A stretch of 64,000 bases of DNA from Promicromonospora umidemergens. GTDB lineage: Bacteria > Actinomycetota > Actinomycetes > Actinomycetales > Cellulomonadaceae. Position numbers and translations under genes: made by a program. Below, piece by piece: positions 7,891 through 17,380 of the stretch. How positions within the stretch are numbered: the stretch's first letter is position 1; the number at the start of each line of letters is the position of its first letter. Under the pieces are notes generated by a model. The model saw nothing but the letters and a program-made list of their open reading frames with translations, was not told where the DNA came from and did no database searches. The DNA lies in the NCBI RefSeq assembly GCF_024171995.1, contig NZ_JAMTCT010000015.1:1-64000 (forward strand), read 5' to 3'.

Positions 7891-10800
7891 TGCTTGCCTC
7901 AAGACCGGGGATTTTCTTCAAGGCGGCGCCGAACTTTGGGTAGTTGGCCTTCACACCGTCGTCCAGGTCAATCGCCAGCTGACGAGAGGCCAGCGGGTAT
8001 AGCACGTCGTGCTCGTACTCCTCGAGTTCCAGCAGCACCTTGCGCAGCCGGTCGGCCTCCTTCTGAGCGGCCGCCTGCTGACGCGGCGTACCGCCACCAG
8101 CTGCCAGGCGCTCCTGCTGCTGCAGCCTGGACGTCAGCTTGGCCCGGAACTCACGCAGGTACTCGTTGAGCACCGTCGACACCGTCGAGGGCACGTAACG
8201 GTGCATGTAGATCAGCGCGTTGAACGAGCCCTTGGGGCTGGAGAACAGCCAGTAGATCGGGCGCTTCTTGTACCGCTGGACGTGGTCCTTGTAGAAGGAC
8301 TTCACGAAGTAGTCGCGGATGTCCTTGACGCCGAGGGACTCGGTTACGAAGCCGAGGTTCTCCTCGAAGTGCTGTTCGCCAAAGGCGGCGCGAAGGAACT
8401 GACGGAAGCGCGCGACGATGTCGTCCTCGAACCAGTCGCCATCCACAATAGGGATGACGTTGTCCTTGTCTGGAGCGAACGTCGGGCTCTGCACCCTGGT
8501 CAAGTAGTCATGCACCGTGGCGCCCTGGTCGGCGAGGATGAGTCCTGGCTCGTCCAGGCTATAGCGACCGAACATGCAGCCGATGGCGTAGGAGACGAGG
8601 TCTTTCATCGCGTCGGTGCGTTCGCGAGCCGAGTACTCCTCTACGGTCTTGCCAGCACCGTATCGGAACGCAACGTTCCTGGTCAACGACACACGGTGGA
8701 GAGGCACATCGACCTCCACCTCGCCTTCGACGCCGTAAGCCTCAGCGACGAGCCGGTTACTCATGGCCTCCAGCCGCTGCTGCTCCAGCGAATCGTCACG
8801 CCATGATGCCGAACACTCTTCAAGGCGCTTGGCGAGAGAACAATTAGTGTCACCGACGAGACGATAGCGCGTGAAATCCCATGACGTCTCGAAGTCGTTC
8901 CAATCGGACTCCGCGCGCCTGATAGCGTCGATCGCGATTCCTCGGACCGCATTTCGGTCCAACTTTTCAGATACCGGAAGAGCACCAAGGTATCCCGGGT
9001 GCAGATTGAGAGTCGGGTTGATCGCACTCAAGAGACTCTGTGCCGTCGTCGAATTCAATACACCGATTGTGAGGAGATCATCGTCGGACTGCAATATTCC
9101 GGCCGCGGCATCAAATAGTGCTCCACGAGGAATCACACGGAATGAGGCAGGACCCGTGGTGACCACAGTCCATCCAATTCCTGGACGGAAAATCCTGTCG
9201 AGATTGAAGTTGTGCGCCCATACTCGCGCCCCGTCCGGAGTGAGTGTCGTTTGAAGTCGTGCGCCATCGTTCTGCCAGTCAACTAGAGTTTCTAGGTTTC
9301 CCGCCCACCGCCGAAAATCACCACCCTTCGCATACGGGAACCACTTGCGGCCCGAGGCAGCACCAGCCTCTCGATCTCTCGCGGCAGTACACGTTTCACT
9401 GGCGGCGACCTCCCACCATTGCCGAACGTAGGTCGCATTCCTTCCGGTAATCATTCCGATCGCAGCGCGCGCGTGCTCAGCGAGCGATCCGAACGCACTA
9501 AACGTGGCACGGAGATCCTGCGGAAGCCAGTACGCGATTGGTGAACCTGGGATCTGCGCGAAGCTGGACGCCGACGCCACGAATCGCTCGTGGGACCGTG
9601 CATCACAAATGGCGTTCAGCGTCACCGCTCGCTTCGCAGCCTCGTTCTCACTGTGGATAGCGCGGACAAAGACCGCACGAAGTGCCGAGTCTCCTCCCTT
9701 AACCAGAACGAATGCCGTTGTTGAGACGACGGACCCACCGATGGAGTCGAACCCGCGTTCCCCGAGGTGGAGCATCGAGGATGGGGGGTTGGTGGCAACG
9801 ATGAGCTTTCGCAACGCCTCGAAGGAGGAGATGAACATCCACGACTGCATCGTGATCATCGCTGTCGAACCGCGCTCAAGAGTGAGACCGAGGCAACGCT
9901 CGATGAACATGGCGAAAAGGTCGGACTTCGAATCCGGGAATTGCTCCCTGGCGAAGGCCGTCAGTCGCGCGTCCATGTTCTTGCTGCCCATGTAGGGAGG
10001 GTTGGCGACCGCAACGTGGTACCGCGAGGACAGGTACTCGGCCTGAAGCACAACCCGCTCTGCCCAGTCCAGAACGTCGGCCAGAAGGATGTCCCCACCA
10101 TCGTCGAGCTGGGCGACGTGCCGCTTGAGACGTGCTGTTAGCTCAGCGTCAGGCTGGATCAGCGAGCCAAGGGTGTCGGCGTGCTCGAATTGGTTCCAGA
10201 AGACCGCCTCGGCGTGCTTGTCCCCACCACGGGTCAGCAGGAAGCCGATCTCGTCCGGCGTGAACTGTATCGGATCGAGGGCGCAGACGTTGGGCTCGAT
10301 CTGCTTGTTGAAGAACGTCCGTTGCTTGGCGCGAGCCTTCATGGTCAAGGCGAAAGCTGCCAGTGCCCCAGCGCGTGGGTCGATCTCCACCCCGTAAAGG
10401 TTGTTGGTCAGGATTAGCGCAGGGATATCAGCCGGGGCGTAACCCTCTGCCTCGTAGATGGCGTACAGCAAGTCGAAAGCGTAGGTCAGCATGTGACCCG
10501 ACCCGCACGCGGGGTCGACGACCTTGATCTCCTCCGGGCTGCCGATCTTAAGGAAGTCGGTCTCCTCGTCGACTGGGGCGATGTAGTACTGCATCTGATC
10601 GACCAAGCGTGAGGCCGGACGGTTGAGCATCCAGAGGCGTCCGAGCGAGTTCTCCACCAGGTAGCGGACGATCCAGTGCGGCGTGAACAGCTGAGTAGCT
10701 GCTGGGATCTCGTCTGCGCCAGCCTTCTTGTTCTTCTTGAACCCGGCGAAGACCTCGTCCTTCCGCTCCGAGATGTAGAACTGGTAGAGCCAGCCGATGA

Positions 10801-11407
10801 CCTCGACGTCCTGGCAGACGTCAGTGGTGAGCACCTTAACGGCGCGGCTCGGTACCGAGTCGTCGGCCAGCAGGTTGGCCGGGATGAGCAACTCGGTGAA
10901 GTCGCCCTCCCGCTCGAACATGAACGGCATGGCGCGGTTCCAGTGGCGGCAGTAGTCCGCGAGCAGCAGGGCATAGGCCTCGCCCTGGGCGTCGTCACTA
11001 CGGCGGGTGCCGTTGAGCAGGGCCGTGACCCTCTCGCGGGTTTTGCCCCCGACCATCGTGGTGTCGATGTTGCCGCGCTTGGCTTCGGCCAGGATCTCGG
11101 GCTGACCAGTCTCGACGCCGGCCTGCGGGGAGACGACGCCGACCCCGGTGTAGCCGTTTGCGTCCATGAACCGGAGGGCGATGATCCGGTTGAACCAGGT
11201 GTAGGCGACCTTGTCGGCGACAGCTGCCTTACCCTCGTCGCCGCCACCGGCGGCCGTGACGGCCTTCTCCAGGGCCTCGACGGCCTTGGGCTGCTCTACC
11301 CGCTCGGGCGAGGCTGGGGCCAGCACAACGGCGATCCGGGCGGTGACCTCGCGGATGAGTGCAGTGCGTGCCCAGGTCGCGAACGACTTCAGCGGTGCGG
11401 TTTCCAT
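7883..11407 (-). CDS. pglX: BREX-1 adenine-specific DNA methyltransferase PglX
   Basis: 1174 residues. PglX methylates N6-adenine at a non-palindromic BREX site on host DNA, marking self. The SAM-binding motif I DPACGSGH is at residues 298-305 and the catalytic NPPY at 469-472, in the order of gamma-class N6-adenine methyltransferases. The long C-terminal half (about 600-900) would hold target recognition. Its base composition is locally lower in GC (around 8.8-9.8 kb, with codons such as AAT, ATA and TCA), suggesting recombination of the specificity region. Start shares one nucleotide with brxC's stop (TGATG). Intact, with no phase-variable homopolymer tract visible. Confidence 0.93.
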   Translation of the reverse strand: METAPLKSFATWARTALIREVTARIAVVLAPASPERVEQPKAVEALEKAVTAAGGGDEGKAAVADKVAYTWFNRIIALRFMDANGYTGVGVVSPQAGVETGQPEILAEAKRGNIDTTMVGGKTRERVTALLNGTRRSDDAQGEAYALLLADYCRHWNRAMPFMFEREGDFTELLIPANLLADDSVPSRAVKVLTTDVCQDVEVIGWLYQFYISERKDEVFAGFKKNKKAGADEIPAATQLFTPHWIVRYLVENSLGRLWMLNRPASRLVDQMQYYIAPVDEETDFLKIGSPEEIKVVDPACGSGHMLTYAFDLLYAIYEAEGYAPADIPALILTNNLYGVEIDPRAGALAAFALTMKARAKQRTFFNKQIEPNVCALDPIQFTPDEIGFLLTRGGDKHAEAVFWNQFEHADTLGSLIQPDAELTARLKRHVAQLDDGGDILLADVLDWAERVVLQAEYLSSRYHVAVANPPYMGSKNMDARLTAFAREQFPDSKSDLFAMFIERCLGLTLERGSTAMITMQSWMFISSFEALRKLIVATNPPSSMLHLGERGFDSIGGSVVSTTAFVLVKGGDSALRAVFVRAIHSENEAAKRAVTLNAICDARSHERFVASASSFAQIPGSPIAYWLPQDLRATFSAFGSLAEHARAAIGMITGRNATYVRQWWEVAASETCTAARDREAGAASGRKWFPYAKGGDFRRWAGNLETLVDWQNDGARLQTTLTPDGARVWAHNFNLDRIFRPGIGWTVVTTGPASFRVIPRGALFDAAAGILQSDDDLLTIGVLNSTTAQSLLSAINPTLNLHPGYLGALPVSEKLDRNAVRGIAIDAIRRAESDWNDFETSWDFTRYRLVGDTNCSLAKRLEECSASWRDDSLEQQRLEAMSNRLVAEAYGVEGEVEVDVPLHRVSLTRNVAFRYGAGKTVEEYSARERTDAMKDLVSYAIGCMFGRYSLDEPGLILADQGATVHDYLTRVQSPTFAPDKDNVIPIVDGDWFEDDIVARFRQFLRAAFGEQHFEENLGFVTESLGVKDIRDYFVKSFYKDHVQRYKKRPIYWLFSSPKGSFNALIYMHRYVPSTVSTVLNEYLREFRAKLTSRLQQQERLAAGGGTPRQQAAAQKEADRLRKVLLELEEYEHDVLYPLASRQLAIDLDDGVKANYPKFGAALKKIPGLEASNE

Positions 11408-14400
11408 CAGAGAGAGATTCGCTTTCCGTCATTCAGGGTCTGGACGAGTGCCGCGCGCAAGGCGTCGATATAGCGGTCGACGTCCTCCTCCGTCTCCAGA
11501 ACGCCCGAGACGCCGGTGGCCGACACAGTCTTGACCGACACGGTCTGCCTCGGCGGCGGGGCGCTCCCGTCATCACCGCCGCTCCCCTGCCGCGAGGCGG
11601 CAAGCTGGTCGAGCAGGCTTGGATAAACGGCCTCCTCGAAGGTCGAGCCGATCTCCCGGATGAGGGCGACTTGGTTCTGAGACCCGACCTGCCATATCAC
11701 CTGGTCGACTCGCCGGCGCACGCTCGCCTGCGATTCTGGTGTCGCGTTGGCGAAGGACGCGTTCTCCTCGAGTCCGGTCTTGCGTACCTCGATCGTTGCA
11801 ACGACGCCAGCGCGAACTGAAGCGACGACTTCGTCGATCTGGGTGCGCAGCTGGTCGGTGGCCTGCTTGAGCTGGGCCATCTTGTTGCCGCGGAAGGCGT
11901 TGGGGTCGTCCAGCGCCGCACGGACCGTCGCGTCACTTCCGGACGGCAGGTAGCCGAGGTTGCTGCTGTGGGTGGTCAGCAGGTCGGCGGCATCGTCGTA
12001 GATGGGCTTCTGCCCGCCGCTGAGGAACGCCCGGATCGGGTCGATGGTGCTCTCCTTGGCGTCGAGCAGGTCGTCGCCAAGGTTGAATTCGGTCAGGTAC
12101 CAGTCGTCGGGCTTGCCGACCACCTGGTCGAGGAGGTCGACTGGGGCAGAGAGCTGGCTGACGAACGGGTACTTGGAACCCGTCATGGTTGCCTTGAGCT
12201 CGTCGCACTTGGCCCTCAGTTTGTCGGCGCCGTGCCGGGCCAGCTCCAGCGGATCCTTGGGGGTGTTGCCTTCGTCGAAGAAGTCAGTGCAGAACTTCCG
12301 GAAGGCAGCCACCTTGCGCTCATCGAAGGTCTTCTGGAGAGACACCACGGCGTGCGCATGCTTCTGGGTGTTGCGTAGAGCTGTGGCGATCTCGGAGCGC
12401 TTCAGCACGTTGCCGTCGACTGTGAGCGTGACCTTCGAGTTGCCAATGAGGTGGGCGATGACCACCTCGATCGAGGAGAGGTCCCAGCCGTTCGGCTTGG
12501 TCGTGAAGGTATCGACGATGGTCTTGACCGTGACCTGTTCACCTACCGCGTCCTTGCGCAGGACGAATGCGTGAACTTCGTCGGCTGGTGTGTCGAGCAG
12601 CGATACACCGGGAAGTGGCAGACCGCCGTCAGGGTTGGCTGCAGTGGTGATCTGCTGCTCGCTGTAGGTGACGCCTCCCAGCAGCCTCAACTGGGTGTAC
12701 GTGCGGCTAATGAGGTCCTGGAATCCATCGGTCACGCGGACGAGCGCGTCCGGGGAACTGGAGGTGATGTCGGCGGCGTTGATGACCAGGGCGGACTTGC
12801 CCACCGAGGCCTTGACCCGCTCGATGAGTTCCTTCTCGCGGTCGATGTTCTGCGCACCCTTGGTCTGAAGTATCTGGCCCTCGATGGCCGAGATCGAGGC
12901 GCTGTGCTTGCGCTTGATGTACTTCTCGGTCTTGATCAACAGCCGCAGGTCCGACAGCACCCGGGCGTCCGGCTCAAGGATGACGCGTAGCTCGTCCTTG
13001 CCCGCGCTGTGCATGCGGATCTCCTCGGGCGTGTACGGGTACTCCGGCGAGATGAAGTGGACCGCCAGCTCGCGCTGCGGCCCGTGGGCCTGGTCATCGA
13101 GCTTGAAGCCGAAGGGGAAGTCCTGCCCGTTCTTGGCGTAGCGGATCTTGTTGGTCTTGATGACGTCGCCGGACAGGATCCTAAACAACCGGCCGCTGAC
13201 CTCGGAGGCGTCGATGTCGACGTTCTTGATCTCCTCCTCGATGACCTGCTCTTCGTTGGTCAGGTACTCGTAGGTGTTGCCGCTTCGCTGGATGTAGGTC
13301 TGGGTCTCCAGAACGGCCAGCGCCTCTTTGACCTGCTCCGACAGGGCCGGAAGGTCGAGGCCGAAGCGGTCGTAGACCAGCACTGTGAGGTTGCGCGGGG
13401 TCGCCTGGAAGCCCTCGACGTACTTGACCAGGAACAACGCCTTGAGTAGGCGGATCGCCAGCTGGTTGTCGAGGTTGCGCTCGGCGACATCGATCGAGCG
13501 CTGGGCGGCCGACTTCAGTGAGGCGCGAATGCCGGCGAACATGCTGTCGAACGTGGCGAGCTGGCCGACCTCGACATTGCCGATTTCCTTGGCGACCTGC
13601 TGGACGACGCCCAGCATCGAGCGCTCGCCGACCGAACTGTTGCGCCCTTCGAAGACGTTGTGGTCCGAGATACCTTCGATCGCGGCCTGGAACAGCGGGA
13701 ACTGGTAGCTGACGAACGGGTAGGTCCCAACGAAGTGGGCTTCGTCCGTGTAATTGCGGTAGGTCTTGGCCCCGTCGACGAAGTCGAACAGCGTCTTGAA
13801 GTTGGCGTGCTGGTCGGCGTAGATCGTGCTCAGCGCGCCCACGCCGGCGTCGTTCTTCTCCAGCAGACGCTTCCGGATAACTTCCTCGACGTCAGCGCTG
13901 GTGAGCTTGAGACGGGTCTTGAAGCGGGCCTGGATCTTGGAGAAGTCGTTGCCCTGCTGCCGGGTGCGGTCGCCGATGACCTTTTCCATGTCCTCCTGCG
14001 AGGTCACGACGACCCACGCCCGGCCAGAGCACTTGGTGTTGAGCGACTCGGCGATGGTCTGCAGGTTGAGCATCAACTTGGTGTCCGAGCCGATGAACTG
14101 GCCGACCTCGTCGACGAAGAAGTTCAGCCGGAAGGTCGGGTCGCCCTGCCTGTCGAGCCATACCTTGACCTCTTCGGCGAAGTCTTCGATCGAAACCGAG
14201 TACGAGGCGCTGTACTGCCGGATGATGCCATCCGCGGTCCCCCCGTTGACCTCGGCGAAGGCCCGGTCGATGCTCGGCCCTTCCAGGGCACTCTGCTCCC
14301 GCCCCTGCATCCAAGGGATGCTTGCGATGCGCTCGAACGCCTCCTGGAATGCCTCGTACTGGCCGCGGTTGTCCAGGTCGCGCTCGAACCGGGCGACGTG

Positions 14401-14889
14401 GCCCTGGTTGCCGTAGTAGCCACGGGACTCGTCGAAGACCTTGACGAACACCTTCAGCAGGGCGTCGGTCTGGTCCTTGCTGATCAGGGTGGCTTTCTGG
14501 TCGATGTTGAACAGCAGGCTCTTCGCCGGGATGCGGTCGGCCTTGTTGAGCAGGCCGGGCAGGAAGGCATCGGGGGCCTTAGCGCGGAAACTGTCGGAGA
14601 CGTTCTGGCGCGGGTAGTCCTGGCCTTCGACGTCGCCCAGCAGGTGGGCGAGCATCTTGAGCATGTGCGACTTACCGGAACCGAAGAAGCCGGAGATCCA
14701 CACGCCGTTGGCGTTGATATAGGAGGTGTATTCCTCGAGGAGGATCTCCAGGCCCTTGGCGGCCTCGTTGGTCAGGACGTACTCGTCGACCTCGGTGCCG
14801 AGGTGCGCGGCGTCATCGGCCTTGATGACGCCCTCAATCGGGCGTTGGATGTCCTTGGCGAAGATCTCGCTGAGCTGCATCGCGCTCAT
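11407..14889 (-). CDS. brxC: BREX system P-loop ATPase BrxC
   Basis: 1160 residues. BrxC (PglY-related) is a large ATPase required for BREX. Walker A GFFGSGKSH is at residues 67-75 and FFVDEVGQFIG (about 258-268) fits Walker B. The rest is the long helical body typical of the family, with no recognisable second domain. The start at 14889 overlaps brxB's end by 4 nt (ATGA). Length and order match type 1 systems. Confidence 0.92.
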   Translation of the reverse strand: MSAMQLSEIFAKDIQRPIEGVIKADDAAHLGTEVDEYVLTNEAAKGLEILLEEYTSYINANGVWISGFFGSGKSHMLKMLAHLLGDVEGQDYPRQNVSDSFRAKAPDAFLPGLLNKADRIPAKSLLFNIDQKATLISKDQTDALLKVFVKVFDESRGYYGNQGHVARFERDLDNRGQYEAFQEAFERIASIPWMQGREQSALEGPSIDRAFAEVNGGTADGIIRQYSASYSVSIEDFAEEVKVWLDRQGDPTFRLNFFVDEVGQFIGSDTKLMLNLQTIAESLNTKCSGRAWVVVTSQEDMEKVIGDRTRQQGNDFSKIQARFKTRLKLTSADVEEVIRKRLLEKNDAGVGALSTIYADQHANFKTLFDFVDGAKTYRNYTDEAHFVGTYPFVSYQFPLFQAAIEGISDHNVFEGRNSSVGERSMLGVVQQVAKEIGNVEVGQLATFDSMFAGIRASLKSAAQRSIDVAERNLDNQLAIRLLKALFLVKYVEGFQATPRNLTVLVYDRFGLDLPALSEQVKEALAVLETQTYIQRSGNTYEYLTNEEQVIEEEIKNVDIDASEVSGRLFRILSGDVIKTNKIRYAKNGQDFPFGFKLDDQAHGPQRELAVHFISPEYPYTPEEIRMHSAGKDELRVILEPDARVLSDLRLLIKTEKYIKRKHSASISAIEGQILQTKGAQNIDREKELIERVKASVGKSALVINAADITSSSPDALVRVTDGFQDLISRTYTQLRLLGGVTYSEQQITTAANPDGGLPLPGVSLLDTPADEVHAFVLRKDAVGEQVTVKTIVDTFTTKPNGWDLSSIEVVIAHLIGNSKVTLTVDGNVLKRSEIATALRNTQKHAHAVVSLQKTFDERKVAAFRKFCTDFFDEGNTPKDPLELARHGADKLRAKCDELKATMTGSKYPFVSQLSAPVDLLDQVVGKPDDWYLTEFNLGDDLLDAKESTIDPIRAFLSGGQKPIYDDAADLLTTHSSNLGYLPSGSDATVRAALDDPNAFRGNKMAQLKQATDQLRTQIDEVVASVRAGVVATIEVRKTGLEENASFANATPESQASVRRRVDQVIWQVGSQNQVALIREIGSTFEEAVYPSLLDQLAASRQGSGGDDGSAPPPRQTVSVKTVSATGVSGVLETEEDVDRYIDALRAALVQTLNDGKRISL

Positions 14890-15488
14890 GCCTCCTGTTC
14901 CAGGATGTTCTTGGCTCGGTAGTACTGGTCGTCCTTGAGCCGACCGAACAGCACGAGCGATGAGCCCAAAGTGTCGGATTGCTCGTAATGTCCCGGGAAG
15001 AACATGAGCATCGGCTTGCCCTTGACCACCGAATGCAGGTTGTTCAGCACGTTGTGCGAACGGATGTACGGGAAGGCCTCACCGATGCCGGTGAGGAAGA
15101 AGATGTCGAACTGCTCCTGCGCGAGCCGGTCGCGGATCGCCGGGGCGATGTGCAGCTGCGGGTCGAGCATCCCCTGGAGCATCTCGCGGAAGTCGGCCTT
15201 GTCGAGATCCGGCTCGGCGGCTAGGACCCGATCCCACACACCTCGCTCCTTGAGCAACTCGACTGACAGGTCGTAGAGGTTGATCTCAAGGACCATCACT
15301 CCAGCCGTTGAGAGCCGATTCTTAACACGCTTCTTCGCTGCCGCGACTTCGAGCGCGTCCTCCGGCAGGTACGGGTAGATGAAGAACGCAATCTCGTTGC
15401 TCAGGCCCTCCATTCGAAGGAAACGGTTGCCGCTCATCACCCTGAACAGGTGCTCTTCATGCTCGGTCAGAGACTTCGCCACCTTCAC
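14886..15488 (-). CDS. brxB: BREX protein BrxB (DUF1788)
   Basis: 200 residues, the usual size of BrxB. Family-like segments include EHLFRVMSGNRFLRMEG near the start, FFIYPYLPEDALEV, ILTGIGEAFPYIRSH-like residues around 140-152 (FFLTGIGEAFPYIR) and GKPMLMFFPGHYEQ near 165. The biochemical role of DUF1788 is not established. It is coupled to brxA and brxC by ATGA overlaps on both sides. Confidence 0.9.
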   Translation of the reverse strand: MKVAKSLTEHEEHLFRVMSGNRFLRMEGLSNEIAFFIYPYLPEDALEVAAAKKRVKNRLSTAGVMVLEINLYDLSVELLKERGVWDRVLAAEPDLDKADFREMLQGMLDPQLHIAPAIRDRLAQEQFDIFFLTGIGEAFPYIRSHNVLNNLHSVVKGKPMLMFFPGHYEQSDTLGSSLVLFGRLKDDQYYRAKNILEQEA

Positions 15489-16180
15489 TGGCTCGTACCC
15501 CGCCGCTCGAGCCGCGGGGTTGGGAAGAACCGGAGGTCGCTTGGCATACGGGCATCGAGCTTCGCAACAACCCTCTCGGACAGCAGAGCCGGAAGGATGA
15601 ATCTGGTCTCGGACAGCAGTTCAGCCTCCTGCAACATCTTGAACACATTCGAGCGCAACTTCAGCAGTGTTGAATCCTTGATCGCGGCCAGCTCCTCATG
15701 CCACAGCGCCTTGGTCCGAACGAAGCTGTCGAACTCCTCGTATCCCAATGTCGAGGCGAGCAGCAGGAACCTCTCTCTGACGACTTCCTCGGCGAACTCT
15801 CCAATGAATTGGTAGCGCCGGCAGGCGGCCACCCACATGAGGTGAGCGCGCTCTGAAGCAGTGGCATCCGCGAGCAGCTCGACCTCGCCGTCCACCAGCG
15901 CCGAAAGCCGCTTCACGGCTTCTCGTGCAAGGCGGACGCTGGTGCGATACGTACGACCTTGAAGGACGTTGCGCTCGATGGTGATGTCGCGTGTCTGCTC
16001 CCAGTCGCGGATGTCGAGGTAGAGGGGGGCGACCACCGTGGCCTCGCGTACGAGGAGCGTGCCGGTCGTGAAGGAGAGCGCATAGCGGCGGGACGCAGTC
16101 GACGCTGCAAGCACTTGACGCCACCTCCCGTCCTCGACCTGCTCGGAACGCGCACCGGTCGGTGCGCGTCGAAGTCCCAT
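15485..16180 (-). CDS. brxA: BREX protein BrxA (DUF1819)
   Basis: 231 residues, first gene of the operon. DUF1819/BrxA proteins are small, helical, DNA-binding proteins with a NusB-like fold. Visible family features are the central LYLDIRDWEQTRDITIERNVLQ segment and the C-terminal LLSETRFILPALLSERVV. The gene starts at ATG 16180 with no Shine-Dalgarno in the five bases between it and a TAGGAT box, which points to a leaderless transcript. It overlaps brxB by 4 nt. Confidence 0.88.
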   Translation of the reverse strand: MGLRRAPTGARSEQVEDGRWRQVLAASTASRRYALSFTTGTLLVREATVVAPLYLDIRDWEQTRDITIERNVLQGRTYRTSVRLAREAVKRLSALVDGEVELLADATASERAHLMWVAACRRYQFIGEFAEEVVRERFLLLASTLGYEEFDSFVRTKALWHEELAAIKDSTLLKLRSNVFKMLQEAELLSETRFILPALLSERVVAKLDARMPSDLRFFPTPRLERRGTSQ

Positions 16181-16185
16181 TTTCG

Positions 16186-16191
16186 ATCCTA
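16186..16191 (-). promoter_or_regulatory. Candidate -10 box of the BREX operon (leaderless)
   Basis: TAGGAT on the minus strand ends five bases before the brxA ATG, so transcription would begin at or next to the start codon. No good -35 hexamer is seen at 17-18 bp. Confidence 0.35.
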
Positions 16192-16468
16192 AGCGCTGGC
16201 GCAGGTCAGGGGAGCTGGCACGTGATGCACCACGCAGCCGACCGAGTGCAGCTGTCTGCCCTCACGAGCATGGTCGTCATCATCACCGGCCTGCTCCAGT
16301 GACAAGGCGCGTCAAGGGGTGAAATCGCGGGTGATGTTTGCGTCGCCCAACGTCAACGCCATCTGTCGTGTCGGTGCCGCACGCTCACGGGACTACGGCA
16401 GGTGCAGTTAGTACTGCAGCAGCACTTCACCCCGGCGATCCCCCTGCTGTGTTCATCCGCTGATTTTG
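16192..16468. other. Intergenic region upstream of BREX
   Basis: No gene is supported here. It separates the divergent brxA and the Cys-rich hypothetical gene and presumably carries the upstream promoter elements of both. Confidence 0.4.
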
Positions 16469-16498
16469 TTGATGTGCCGCCCTGGTCTGGGCTAATGT
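16469..16498 (+). promoter_or_regulatory. Candidate promoter for the Cys-rich hypothetical gene
   Basis: TTGATG (16469-16474) and TAATGT (16493-16498) are separated by 18 bp, close to a sigma-70/HrdB-type promoter. It would give a leader of about 130 nt before the gene at 16634. Confidence 0.4.
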
Positions 16499-16633
16499 CT
16501 CGCTTCAAGGTCATGAGCGACCAGCGATACGCCCTCCGCGTGCTGGTCCGGCAACCGCGCCCCTGTGCGCACGGTGCCCCAGGAGGAAGACCAGCCCACC
16601 CCGCACGGCGGTGGGAAGAGCGACAGGAGCATC

Positions 16634-17152
16634 ATGATCACCCTCGTCCACGAGTCCGGCTTCGTCCAGAAGCAAACCACGGGCGACGAACGCCTGCGAA
16701 CCATGCAAGAGCGTCGCTACCTCCTGGAGCGTGGTCGGCTGTGCTCTGCCTGCCTGACCGGCACCTGGCCCCTAACCCAGTTCCGGATGACGCAATATCT
16801 GTGCGATGGCTGCCTTCGATTCGACCTCAAGATCACTCGCCTGGCAGAGGCCGACACCCGGGCGGTCACGCTCACCGAGACCCAGCGCACGGAATCTCTG
16901 TCCTACCGATCGGCCCAGTTACGTCACGCTTTCGCCGCAGCCACGGATCTCGGCCTGCTGGTCATGCCGATCGGGGACGGTCGGGTCCTTGCCGCCCCGG
17001 ACCTCGCTCAGGTTCTACCGGACGACGCTACGGCGGCCGCTCGACGCTTTGCCTCCTGGATGCGCGCCGTCGCCCCCGAGGCAGCGTCCGAGCGCGATGC
17101 CACCCTGTGCAGAATCGATCAGTTCGTTACCGACGACGACGTGACGGACTGA
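16634..17152 (+). CDS. Hypothetical protein with two CxxC pairs
   Basis: 172 residues from ATG 16634, with AGGAG eight bases upstream; an upstream in-frame ATG at 16565 lacks this. Residues LCSAC and LCDGC, about 22 apart, could form a zinc ribbon. The rest is helical, with DATAAARRFASWMRA near residue 135. No family recognised. It is divergent from the BREX operon, and its end overlaps the minus-strand membrane-protein frame. Confidence 0.55.
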   Translation: MITLVHESGFVQKQTTGDERLRTMQERRYLLERGRLCSACLTGTWPLTQFRMTQYLCDGCLRFDLKITRLAEADTRAVTLTETQRTESLSYRSAQLRHAFAAATDLGLLVMPIGDGRVLAAPDLAQVLPDDATAAARRFASWMRAVAPEAASERDATLCRIDQFVTDDDVTD

Positions 17153-17380
17153 TCGGCGAACCGTGCCCCAACGGGTCGGGCGCGTCGCCACGACGGCCGC
17201 GATTGCGAACTTCACGGCGTTCCACAGGGACACGACGCCCCCGAGTGTCGTAAGCATCGCCATCGCGTCCGACGACGGCGTCCAGTGCCACAGGGCGTAT
17301 GCAACCGCGATATAGGCAGGTGCCAGCGTGACGGCAACCGGCGCGGCCCAACTCTTGCCCGAAGGAAGGAGCATCCGCAC
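17015..17380 (-). CDS. Small membrane protein (two TM helices)
   Basis: 121 residues from GTG 17380 (or ATG 17374). PVAVTLAPAYIAVAYALW and LGGVVSLWNAVKFAIAAVV are clear membrane helices joined by a short loop. The layout resembles the small two-helix proteins annotated 'sulfate permease-like' in actinomycete integrative elements, which sit beside XRE regulators and relaxases as here. The C-terminal third overlaps the opposite-strand gene ending at 17152, so the real end may be earlier or the protein truncated. Confidence 0.45.
   Translation of the reverse strand: MRMLLPSGKSWAAPVAVTLAPAYIAVAYALWHWTPSSDAMAMLTTLGGVVSLWNAVKFAIAAVVATRPTRWGTVRRSVRHVVVGNELIDSAQGGIALGRCLGGDGAHPGGKASSGRRSVVR

Noticed and set aside
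3500-16000. Long open frames on the strand opposite to the BREX genes
   Set aside because: They mirror the codon bias of the true genes, have no ribosome sites and no family resemblance.
16402-17253. 283-codon plus-strand frame overlapping the Cys-rich gene
   Set aside because: Arg/Pro-rich, shifted by one base from the better-supported gene at 16634.
17127-17380. Arg-rich end of the frame starting at 17537 as a real domain
   Set aside because: The membrane-helix frame on the same strand explains this stretch better.
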